Positions 48,240 to 56,412 of a stretch of DNA of 64,000 nucleotides are shown here, piece after piece. The notes under the pieces are model-generated. The model did no database searches and was not told the DNA's origin. It was given only the letters and a program-made list of their open reading frames with translations. Each line of letters begins with the position of its first letter. Positions within the stretch are counted from its first letter, which is position 1. Made by a program: the position numbers and the translations under genes. The stretch comes from Planctomycetota bacterium (GTDB lineage Bacteria > Planctomycetota > UBA11346), in contig BJHQ01000012.1 of assembly GCA_014193115.1 (NCBI GenBank), positions 22,803 to 86,802 of the forward strand, written 5' to 3'.

Positions 48240-48430
48240 GCCCAACACGCTGCTGCTCCGGTAGTGGCCACTATAGCCTCAAATAGTACTACGATGTCGA
48301 GATACAAATTACATGTGCGCATAGGCCGTTGATTGACTTAATCAATCGAACACATATATTAGTCTTCATGCTCCAATTTTCTTTCACGGCGGTTCTGGAT
48401 ACCCTGGTTCCATTGAACAAGCTGCTGGGC
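48240..48430 (+). repeat. Long attC-like junction, 191 bp
   Basis: GCCCAAC...GCTGGGC; right about 120 bp homologous to the 44375 and 46114 junctions (ggccgttgattgact...caatcgaa...gaacaa..tgctgggc). Confidence 0.6.
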
Positions 48431-48450
48431 AATATTCATAGAATAGGGGT

Positions 48451-48660
48451 TTGACTATGATAAATTGGGAATACCATACCATGAAATTTGAATTCGGCAA
48501 TTGGCTCGTGAGTGGCAAATTTGACGAAGAGCAGTTTAATGTTTCAATTAATTCGATGGGGACACGAGGATGGGAATTGATCAATGTTTTTGCCACTGCT
48601 GGCGGAAATGGAAATACAAAATTTATCATAGCGGTATTTAAAAGACAATCTCAGATATGA
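48451..48660 (+). CDS. Cassette protein: DUF4177-like small protein
   Basis: WEYHTMKFEFG...NSMGTRGWELINVFATAGG...FIIAVFKR. Confidence 0.8.
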   Translation: MTMINWEYHTMKFEFGNWLVSGKFDEEQFNVSINSMGTRGWELINVFATAGGNGNTKFIIAVFKRQSQI

Positions 48661-48724
48661 ACCATAAAGTAATACAAGAAATTATTTGACAACCTCTGCA
48701 ATATTTCATTTTCAAATGGAGTTT

Positions 48725-48804
48725 GCCCAACAAGTGGGTGCGCCGGTGCCGGTGATTGAAAGGAAAACCACTATGAAAACATCACATTCGCCGGTCCGTT
48801 GGGC
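48725..48804 (+). repeat. attC-like site 11 (80 bp)
   Basis: GCCCAACAAGTGGGTGCGCCGGTGCCGGTGA...ttcgccggtccGTTGGGC. Confidence 0.88.
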
Positions 48805-48821
48805 AGATTGATAGAGAAATT

Positions 48822-49166
48822 ATGCCAAACGCCATGACTCTGAAAGTTGGTGATTGGATAAAATACGTGGATCGTCCATTGGAATGGAAATCGAAGAGGT
48901 TCCGAGTGAACAGATGGGATATTGAATTTTTGGATAAACTTATTGCTCGGGGTCGATGGCAAAGAATATCGAAAATAGATGAATATGGGACACCCTGGAT
49001 ATTCGTTCGTCTAAAATACAATAATCATTATGAACATCACACATGGGCTATTTTTGAATCTTCTGGATGGATCATGAAATCTCCCCAACTAGGCGATGCA
49101 ACGGAGCCGGCAACTGGTCCTGCCCTGCGGCAATCTTTCGGCCGTCTCGATAAAATTCGTCGCTGA
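48822..49166 (+). CDS. Cassette protein: hypothetical, paralogue of 45595-45918
   Basis: LKVGDWIKYVDRPLEW...DIEFLDKLIARGRWQRISKIDEYGTPWI...HTWAIFESSGWI. Confidence 0.75.
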   Translation: MPNAMTLKVGDWIKYVDRPLEWKSKRFRVNRWDIEFLDKLIARGRWQRISKIDEYGTPWIFVRLKYNNHYEHHTWAIFESSGWIMKSPQLGDATEPATGPALRQSFGRLDKIRR

Positions 49167-49168
49167 CT
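49083..49168 (+). repeat. attC-like site 12 (86 bp, degenerate right end)
   Basis: CCCCAACTAGGCGATGCAACGGAGCCGGCAA...ttcgtcGCTGACT. Confidence 0.6.
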
Positions 49169-49209
49169 AGATGCAACGGGAATACTTATGACATTACTTA
49201 AAATGATCA

Positions 49210-49365
49210 ATGGAATACGATGTGTTTACAAATTCTGGTATAAAAGATAGCGATTTAATTGCACTGATTCATGTCGCAATCTTGATTTTTGTAATGTGTA
49301 TCATTTTTGTTCAATGTCGCCATCCTTTCCACCTTCTACACGATGAAATAAGAATAAAAGAATAG
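49210..49365 (+). CDS. Cassette small ORF: 51-aa single-TM protein (not in supplied ORF track)
   Basis: Hand translation MEYDVFTNSGIKDSDLIALIHVAILIFVMCIIFVQCRHPFHLLHDEIRIKE*. Confidence 0.5.
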   Translation: MEYDVFTNSGIKDSDLIALIHVAILIFVMCIIFVQCRHPFHLLHDEIRIKE

Positions 49366-49445
49366 TTTTTCATGTTTCAATTGGTTTTTAAATTGCCCAT
49401 TTCATGTCTCTTATTTCTTAACCTGTTTGTTCAATATAATACTCT

Positions 49446-49537
49446 CTCCAACACGGCAATGCACCAGAACCGGGGTTGATTGACCTTGTTGCATGGGAAA
49501 GTGGGTTGGGCCGGCCCGTCGAACTTTGACGATGTGC
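49446..49537 (+). repeat. attC-like site 13 (92 bp; last site of the array)
   Basis: CTCCAACACGGCAATGCACCAGAACCGGGG...ggccggcccgtcgaactttgacGATGTGC. Confidence 0.75.
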
Positions 49538-49587
49538 AGATACCTTCATGCCCACCAAACTCGGGCACCCCTCACCTCATCGTTCGG

Positions 49588-50157
49588 TCACTTGGCTTGT
49601 GGCGGGTCGGTTTTCGCCGGCGCTGTTCCCGACAACGCCTTCAATTGGGCCAGGCCTTTCTCGAAATCCGCTCCGACCATTTTATCCATGTCCATGAACA
49701 GGCACACCGCCTTGGTCATGAAGTCGTTTCGGCCGCGCATGGTCCAGGTCACCGTGGTGCCGGCTGCGGTGGGGGTGAAATCGAAGATGGTCTGGTTCTT
49801 CGCCGCGAATGGCTTGAGGAATTCCAATTTGATGGTGATCTGCTGATCGGGCTTGATGGAGCTGATGGTCATCGAGCCTTCGCCGACCTGATCGTTGCCT
49901 TGCCAGCGATAGACCGCGCCGACGCCTGCGGTGATTTCACCGTAGGTACGTTTCAGGTTGGGATCGATTTTCTCCCATGGGCTCCACCCGCCCCAGCGTT
50001 TGAAGTCGTTGACCTCTGCGAAGATGGCGGCGGGTGGCGCGTTCATCGCCAACGAGCGGGTGATGGCGAACTCGGCGGGCTGGACAGCCACGACCAGGAC
50101 CAGCGCAGCGACGACGACCAGAACCAGGCCAAGGATGATGAAAGCGATTTTCCGCAT
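49588..50157 (-). CDS. SRPBCC family protein with N-terminal membrane anchor
   Basis: N-terminal IILGLVLVVVAALVLVVA; FAITRSLAMNAPPAAIFAEVNDFKRWGGWSPWEKIDP; TTVTWTMRG. Confidence 0.87.
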   Translation of the reverse strand: MRKIAFIILGLVLVVVAALVLVVAVQPAEFAITRSLAMNAPPAAIFAEVNDFKRWGGWSPWEKIDPNLKRTYGEITAGVGAVYRWQGNDQVGEGSMTISSIKPDQQITIKLEFLKPFAAKNQTIFDFTPTAAGTTVTWTMRGRNDFMTKAVCLFMDMDKMVGADFEKGLAQLKALSGTAPAKTDPPQAK

Positions 50158-50636
50158 GGGCGGCTCCGTCAGAAGGTGGCGCAACCGATTCCGCACGGCT
50201 GGCGCGAGCATGGTCGAGTGCCAGCTGGTCGAGGCAACGGTCCAAACGCCTGCTCAATCGTCCGTGAAAGTCGTTCCAGTCAGAGGAAAGTATACCAAGC
50301 TCGCATCTGCCTTTCACCGATGGACAATGCCGTGTCTCTCCCATCTACCAAATTCACCGGCAAATTCCGTGTGGTGATGCCTCGATGAGCAGCGTTCTTT
50401 ACCAACGCGGGGATGCGAACTGAAGATCACCTTTGATCAAGGCATGATGCGCTTGGTCGTCAATCGTCGCCCAACGGGACCAACCGCCTTTCCAGGACCT
50501 GCTCCTGGCGGTGGCCGGGTTATCCCCAGGTCCGATCGTGGATCCGCTGGCTGCAGCACCAGACCGGCTGTACTTCCACTGCATGGAAATCGAGTCATTT
50601 TCAGCCTCCTTCCGACCTGTCGTGGAAACTCGGGTC

Positions 50637-51515
50637 ATGACAACGATCGATTCCGCCGCCATCGCCGAACGTTTCCACCGCGATGGCTGGGCAGTGGTGC
50701 GCGGCGTCTTCCCGCCGGCTGAGGTGGCTGCGATCCGCGCCGCCATCGACCGGCTGCGCGACTGGGCCTTGGCGATCGGTGGAAATTATCGCCATGGCAA
50801 CCTGGTGACCTGGATCGACCAGATCGGCAAGGAGTTGCTGTTGCGGGGTATGCAATGGCCCGCCCATCGCGAACCGGTGCTGGAATCTGTCCGCACCGAT
50901 CCGCGGATGCTGGCCATCGTGTCTGGCATCGCCGGCCACGATCTGCGCCAGATCATCAATCAGATCCACTGGAAACCGCCTGGCTCGCCATCCAGTGTCC
51001 AATGGCACGTCGATCGCAAGAACCGCACTCCGGCGGAAGCATTCCGCGCCTTGGAGTCGTCGTATGTCCAGACCGCGATCGCCGTCGATCCGATGGTCGC
51101 CGACAATGGACCGCTGCTGGTGGTCCAGGGCAGCCACCGCCGGTCGGGCTGCTTGGATGATCGTGGCTACAACAATTTCGCCCGGGACGGACTCGATCGG
51201 GCCCCGATCCATGCGCTCGGATTCACCGATGCGGACATCATCGCAATTGAGTGCGATCCCGGCGATGTCCTTTTGTGGCATGTGGACACCATCCACGGTT
51301 CGGATCTGAACCGTCACGACCGGCTTGACCGCACCATCTATATCAACGGATATGTCGCCGCACGGTCGACCATGCGGGGCAATTGGGCGTTCCTGGCCGG
51401 CCGCCCGATGCCTTTGCCCGAGATCGACATTCCGGTGCTGATCAGCCGCGAAGACATCTTCGCTCCGGCGAGCCTGCTGCCGAGCCATCCCGGCCGCGCC
51501 AGATTCGCGGACTGA
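50637..51515 (+). CDS. Phytanoyl-CoA dioxygenase family protein
   Basis: FHRDGWAVVRGVFPPAEVAAI; QWHVDRKN; LLVVQGSHRRSG; LLWHVDTIHGSDLN. Confidence 0.85.
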   Translation: MTTIDSAAIAERFHRDGWAVVRGVFPPAEVAAIRAAIDRLRDWALAIGGNYRHGNLVTWIDQIGKELLLRGMQWPAHREPVLESVRTDPRMLAIVSGIAGHDLRQIINQIHWKPPGSPSSVQWHVDRKNRTPAEAFRALESSYVQTAIAVDPMVADNGPLLVVQGSHRRSGCLDDRGYNNFARDGLDRAPIHALGFTDADIIAIECDPGDVLLWHVDTIHGSDLNRHDRLDRTIYINGYVAARSTMRGNWAFLAGRPMPLPEIDIPVLISREDIFAPASLLPSHPGRARFAD

Positions 51516-51574
51516 CAGCGAGCCGCGGCCCGCCCTCTTGCCAACCGGTCCTGACCGCTGAGCGTCCGCGCCCC

Positions 51575-52408
51575 ATGGCGTCCGGCGACATCCTGATCTG
51601 CGGCCTGGGGCTGATGGGCGGCAGCCTGGCTGCGGCCCTGACCCGGGCCGGTCGCTCGGTTCTCCTCTGGCACCGCCGACCGGAAGTCGCGCAAGAAGCC
51701 GAGCGTCGCGGTTTCGGCAAGATGATTGCCACGCTTTCCGAAGCCCGCACGGCCGAGTCGGCGGTGGTGTGCACGCCGGTGTCCACCATCCCGTCGTTGG
51801 TCAGGGACATTGCAGCCGTAACCCGGGCGGTGATCACCGATGTCGGCTCGACCAAGTGCGGCCTGCTGTCGGAGCTCCACGATCTCGACGCGGCCGGTCG
51901 ATTCATCGGCAGCCACCCGATGTGCGGCAGCCATGCCACGGGGCTCGATCACGCCGATGCCGACCTCTATCGTGGCCGGGTGGTGATCACCACCCCGACC
52001 GAAAACACCGATCGGAAAGCCCTCGATCAGATTGAAGACATGTGGCGTGTGGTCGGCGCTCGGCTGGTCCGATTGGATCCAGCGGTCCACGACCGCGCGG
52101 TGGCGGTGGCCTCGCATCTGCCGCACCTGCTGTCCAGCGCTGCCGCAGCTGGATTGAGCGATGCGGCAGCGCCGCTGGCCGCAGGAGGATTCAGGGACAC
52201 CACCCGGGTGGCAGCCGGCGATCCGGCCTTATGGGCGGACATCTTGTTGGCCAATCGCGGCGAGGTTGTCCCGGAGCTGGCCCGGACCCTGGCCCGGTTG
52301 GAGGCGCTGCGCGACGCCTTGGCTGACGCTGACAGAGCAGCCGTGCAACGCTGGTTGGAAGCCGGCCAAGCAGGGCGGCGCCGATTCGAGGCGGCGCAGC
52401 ATCGCTGA
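51575..52408 (+). CDS. tyrA: Prephenate dehydrogenase
   Basis: ILICGLGLMGGSLAAALTRAG; VITDVGSTKCGLL; FIGSHPMCGSHATGLDHADADLYRG; GGFRDTTRVA. Confidence 0.9.
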   Translation: MASGDILICGLGLMGGSLAAALTRAGRSVLLWHRRPEVAQEAERRGFGKMIATLSEARTAESAVVCTPVSTIPSLVRDIAAVTRAVITDVGSTKCGLLSELHDLDAAGRFIGSHPMCGSHATGLDHADADLYRGRVVITTPTENTDRKALDQIEDMWRVVGARLVRLDPAVHDRAVAVASHLPHLLSSAAAAGLSDAAAPLAAGGFRDTTRVAAGDPALWADILLANRGEVVPELARTLARLEALRDALADADRAAVQRWLEAGQAGRRRFEAAQHR

Positions 52409-52419
52409 TCCCGCAGCCG

Positions 52420-52761
52420 CTATTTCACGGTATCGCGAGCGCCGAGGACGAACCGGACCAACGCCGCTTTATCCGTTTCGGACAGCTTGGCCTTCGCCGC
52501 CATTTCCGGCAGAATCTCCTGCTCCCATTCCTCAGCTGGCTCGCTGGCGATGGCCGGCAGGCCGTGGCAGGCCTTGCAATTCCCCACCATCACCGTCCGG
52601 CCGAGGGCGACTTGTTCGGCAGTGGTGCCGGGGAAGCGCTTCAGGGCGGCGGCGGTGATCGCCGCATCGGCCGCTGGCGGTTCGACGTTCCCGCGGGGCG
52701 GGAAACAGGCGGCCAGACCGATCGCTCCGACCAAGGCGAGCAAGACGGGAAGCGGTCGCAT
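52420..52761 (-). CDS. c-type cytochrome-like small protein
   Basis: Signal peptide MRPLPVLLALVGAIGLAAC; GNCKACHGLP (CxxCH) haem motif. Confidence 0.8.
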   Translation of the reverse strand: MRPLPVLLALVGAIGLAACFPPRGNVEPPAADAAITAAALKRFPGTTAEQVALGRTVMVGNCKACHGLPAIASEPAEEWEQEILPEMAAKAKLSETDKAALVRFVLGARDTVK

Positions 52762-52918
52762 GGCGATCTCCAGGAGGGCGGACCGTAATGCAGACCTGAT
52801 TGGGGACAATGCCAACCGGAGGTCCTCGCCATGGTTATGGGCGGATATCGGCTGCCAGCTGCCGGCTGTCGGGCTTCCCGACTTGGCGCGGCCGGCAATC
52901 ACCCAGTAATCTCTCAGC

Positions 52919-53374
52919 ATGCATACCTGGCGCACCCCGATCTGGACGAGAATCGCGGCGGGTCTGGCGGCTGCGGCGACGGCCGCTGCAGCTGCTTTGG
53001 TCACGATGCTTCTCATGGACCGCTATGTCGGGACCATGTTGGTTCCCATAGGCATGGCCGTGGGTTTTGCCGCTCGATGGACCGGCGGCCGCAGTGCACG
53101 GTGGCTCGCTCTCGGCCACGCCGTGCTCGGCATCACCGCGGTCTGGTTGCTGTTGCCAGGCCTGGTCCAAGGCGTCGCCCAGGGCAAGTTCCACCTCTCG
53201 TCTCTGGTTTCGCCGATTCCGCTCGGCGAGTTTTTCTCCAAGCATTATTTCCATGGGGCGCTCGACATCCTTTCGCCGTTGATCGCCCTGGTCGCCGCCT
53301 GGTTCCTCGCCATCCCCAAGCAGGCGCCGGTTCCAGCAAACCCAGCACCGCCGGCACCGATCAACCCGGGGTGA
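52919..53374 (+). CDS. Hypothetical integral membrane protein
   Basis: Several hydrophobic segments. Confidence 0.65.
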   Translation: MHTWRTPIWTRIAAGLAAAATAAAAALVTMLLMDRYVGTMLVPIGMAVGFAARWTGGRSARWLALGHAVLGITAVWLLLPGLVQGVAQGKFHLSSLVSPIPLGEFFSKHYFHGALDILSPLIALVAAWFLAIPKQAPVPANPAPPAPINPG

Positions 53375-53617
53375 GCCGAGGTCGGCGCGGAGCCGCTGGC
53401 TGGCCGGTTGGCCGATTGGCCAGATGGTCTTCACGGGCTTCACAGCCTCGACCTCCGCTTGTGCAAGGAGGATGAGGCGGCAATCCTCCCCAGCCGGGAT
53501 GGAGACCGCACCCTCCCCGCGGTCCCGCCGCAATCTGCTGGCGCACCGTCGTGAACGAACGGACGCCAGCCCAGTATCAACCAGCGGCATTGGCGAAACG
53601 CCGTAGCCGAGGAACCC

Positions 53618-54388
53618 ATGAACCGCTTCTATCCTTTCATTCTTCTCATCATCGGCGGGCTTGTGCTCGGGGTCGCCTTCCAGGGGGTCGGCGTCGCTGG
53701 CGACGCATCGCCGGCAGCCGAAGAGCATTCGTTCACCTGGACCGATCTGGTGCACATGATCAAGTCCGGCGGCGTCACCATGTATCCCCTTGGACTGCTG
53801 TCGATCGGGGCCTTGGCCTATTCGATTGAACGGTTGGTCCGGCTGCGCAAGCAGCGTCTCTCGCCGAGTGGTCTCAGCGATCGCTGCCGTGACCTGTGGG
53901 CCAAAAACGATTTCGCCGGCGTCGTCAAGGTCGCCCAGGAATCGCGCAGCGCCCTCGGCAAGGCGATCCAGGTCCTGGTCGAGTTCCGGGGCAATCCGGT
54001 CGAGCAGGTGCTGGTGACCGCGAGCAACGCCGCTACTGCCGAACTGCTGCCCCACATCCGCTCATGCAAGCCGCTGATCATCATCGCCACCACCGGCCCC
54101 CTGCTCGGCCTGTTCGGCACGATCCTCGGCATGATCGGCGCCTTCCGGAAATACGAGGCCATCGGCAATGCCGGCGGCGATCCGAGCACGTTCGCCGGGA
54201 ACATCTCCGAAGCGCTGGTCACTGCCGCCACCGGCCTGATCATCGCCGCCTATTCGCTGTTCCTCTACCACGTCTTCAAGAACCGGGCGCTGCGCATCGG
54301 CGATGAGATGCACGCCGAGATCAATTCGCTGGCGATGGAATGGCTGATGAAACGCCACGGCGTGTCTGCCCCCTCCGAAAAGGCCTGA
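53618..54388 (+). CDS. MotA/TolQ/ExbB proton channel family protein
   Basis: LIIIATTGPLLGLFGTILGMIGAFRKYE; ISEALVTAATGLIIAAYSLFLYHVF. Confidence 0.93.
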   Translation: MNRFYPFILLIIGGLVLGVAFQGVGVAGDASPAAEEHSFTWTDLVHMIKSGGVTMYPLGLLSIGALAYSIERLVRLRKQRLSPSGLSDRCRDLWAKNDFAGVVKVAQESRSALGKAIQVLVEFRGNPVEQVLVTASNAATAELLPHIRSCKPLIIIATTGPLLGLFGTILGMIGAFRKYEAIGNAGGDPSTFAGNISEALVTAATGLIIAAYSLFLYHVFKNRALRIGDEMHAEINSLAMEWLMKRHGVSAPSEKA

Positions 54389-54418
54389 GCCCACCAAGAA
54401 CCTCGCTAGGACCAGACC

Positions 54419-54910
54419 ATGTGGGCAAACCGCGGCTACGATGAAGAAGAACCCGGAGAAGAGGAGATCATGATCGTCCCCTTGGTGGACATCGTCTTCC
54501 TGCTGCTGATCTTCTTCATCGTCACCTCCAGCTTCCGCAAACCGATCCGGGAATGGGATGTCAAACTGCCCGATTCGACCTATGCGGCGAAGGGCAAGTT
54601 CCGCAATGACGAACTGGTGATCGCCTTCCTCGCCAAGCAGGATGCCAAGTCGGGCAAGATCCAGGTGTGGAAGAACCTGGTCTATGCCTGGTCGAAAACA
54701 CCCACCGACCCGGGTGGGAAGGAAGTGAAGGAGAACGTCACCGAAACCGAAATGCGCAAGGTGTTCTTCGCCGCCCAGAGCAAGATGACCCGGCCGGTGG
54801 TGCGCATGGAGATCGACCGGTCGGTGCCGTATTTCGCCGTGGCCGAAGTCCTCGATTCGCTGCACAGCTTCAACCTGCGCGACGTCACCTTCCGCGCCCG
54901 GGACCGATGA
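54419..54910 (+). CDS. ExbD/TolR family biopolymer transport protein
   Basis: IMIVPLVDIVFLLLIFFIVTSSFRKP; VRMEIDRSVPYFAVAEVLDSL. Confidence 0.88.
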   Translation: MWANRGYDEEEPGEEEIMIVPLVDIVFLLLIFFIVTSSFRKPIREWDVKLPDSTYAAKGKFRNDELVIAFLAKQDAKSGKIQVWKNLVYAWSKTPTDPGGKEVKENVTETEMRKVFFAAQSKMTRPVVRMEIDRSVPYFAVAEVLDSLHSFNLRDVTFRARDR

Positions 54911-54914
54911 TCCG

Positions 54915-56405
54915 ATGAGCATCCCGCCAGTGCAAGATGACGAACCCGTCATCGACCTCCGTCCGGTGCGCTGGAAGGGTCGGCTGGCCTTCTGGCTGAC
55001 CATGTCGGTGGTCTTCCATCTCGTCGCCGGCACCGTGCTCTGGCAGTCCCAGACCGTACGCGACTTCTTGTTCTCGTCCTTCCGCTCGCACCAACCCGAA
55101 TTCGCCGATCTGGAGGCGATGCGCCGGGCGCGATCGGTGTACGACCAGCTGGTGCGCAAGCGCATGGTCGACTCCAACAAGAAAATGCTGATGATCTCCA
55201 AGCAGGTCATGGACAAACGCGACCAGGAGTGGAATGGAGTCGTCGAACGGGCGGCGGTCAACCCGAATTTCAAAGAGATGAAGGACGGTGGCCTGCCCAA
55301 GCTCGATCTGATCGATTCTCCCGGGAAACACTCAGTCGAGGACATCCTGGCCTTGTATGACCGGGCCTGCCGGATCGAAGGCCAGGTCTTCACCTTGTAT
55401 GAGCATTTCAAGGCGGTGAATCTCAGCCTGATCTCGGTGTCAGGGACCAAGGATGGGCAGCCGGTACCGCAGGCTCTGGCCGACAGCCTGAGCCTGGTGG
55501 CGTTGGAACGGCCCGAACGCCGGGAACTGGACAAAACGCTGCTTCTGGCCACCGATGAGGCCTTGTTTGCGATCAAAGCGATCCCTGCCGTCCCGGGTAC
55601 GCCGGAGACCGGCCCGGTTCCGGCCCAACCCGATGGCTTCCAGCGTTGGAAAAAGGAGGCCACCACTGCCCTCGAATTGTGCGAGGTGATGTCCAACAAC
55701 TGCCAGCGCATCCTGGAAAACGTCAACAAGCCGGGGTTGTTCATCGATTCGGGTTTCGCCTCCCTGACCGCCGCGGCTGGTGGCGAGCAATGGACCGATG
55801 GCACCAATTATCAGGGCGAATCGCTGCGTCCTCAGGATACGGCCGATTCCGATCTGACCACCATCGACCCCAATGCGGTGATGACCTTCGGCAAATCCCT
55901 GGGTGCGGTCGAGACCTCGAAGCCGGCGAAATACCTGGTGGTGGACACCTGGTGGTCGATCGGTCCGTTCGAATACATCGGTGGCATGCGCACCGCCGAA
56001 AGCCTGCAGCACCGCTACCCGCCCGAGAACGGCGTCGACCTCGATGCGACTTATGTCGGTAAGGACGGCCGGAAACTGAAGTGGGAATACCACCCGATGA
56101 GTTCGGTGAAGCAGTTGCCGCGCTTCGTCCAACGCCGTTCTCTGTGGTATTTCTACACCGAATTCTGGAGCGATAAGGATCAAGAGGTGTGGGCCAACAT
56201 CGCCACCGATGATTATGGCGCGGTATGGCTCAACGATCGCACCGATCCGGTCTATACCAGCGGCATCGATCCCCGGCCGTGGATCGTGCTCGACGCCAAG
56301 CAATATGTGAAGCTGAAGATCCGCCGCGGCACCAACCGGATGCTGCTCAAGCTCGACAACAATGGCGGACTGACCGGATTCACCTTCTTGTTCCACCTGC
56401 GTTGA
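54915..56405 (+). CDS. Hypothetical protein: N-terminal TM anchor, coiled region and possible PA14/jelly-roll-like C-terminal domain
   Basis: TM segment LAFWLTMSVVFHLVAGTVLWQ; C-terminus WANIATDDYGAVWLNDRTDPVY...KLKIRRGTNRMLLKLDNNGGLTGFTFLFHLR. Confidence 0.65.
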   Translation: MSIPPVQDDEPVIDLRPVRWKGRLAFWLTMSVVFHLVAGTVLWQSQTVRDFLFSSFRSHQPEFADLEAMRRARSVYDQLVRKRMVDSNKKMLMISKQVMDKRDQEWNGVVERAAVNPNFKEMKDGGLPKLDLIDSPGKHSVEDILALYDRACRIEGQVFTLYEHFKAVNLSLISVSGTKDGQPVPQALADSLSLVALERPERRELDKTLLLATDEALFAIKAIPAVPGTPETGPVPAQPDGFQRWKKEATTALELCEVMSNNCQRILENVNKPGLFIDSGFASLTAAAGGEQWTDGTNYQGESLRPQDTADSDLTTIDPNAVMTFGKSLGAVETSKPAKYLVVDTWWSIGPFEYIGGMRTAESLQHRYPPENGVDLDATYVGKDGRKLKWEYHPMSSVKQLPRFVQRRSLWYFYTEFWSDKDQEVWANIATDDYGAVWLNDRTDPVYTSGIDPRPWIVLDAKQYVKLKIRRGTNRMLLKLDNNGGLTGFTFLFHLR

Positions 56406-56412
56406 GGCGGCA

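Larger units (their letters stand above)
41456..49537 (+). mobile_element. Integron gene-cassette array without integrase in window (CALIN-like)
   Basis: About 12 recurring attC-like sites between small + strand ORFs; obvious AT-rich composition against the GC-rich flanks; no intI ORF in the window. Confidence 0.88.

Noticed and set aside
41456-49537. CRISPR array
   Set aside because: The regularly recurring sequences are separated by whole ORFs of varying size and have attC architecture, not short spacers
54062-55807. 581-aa minus-strand ORF
   Set aside because: Spans ExbB, ExbD and the following gene in antisense; spurious
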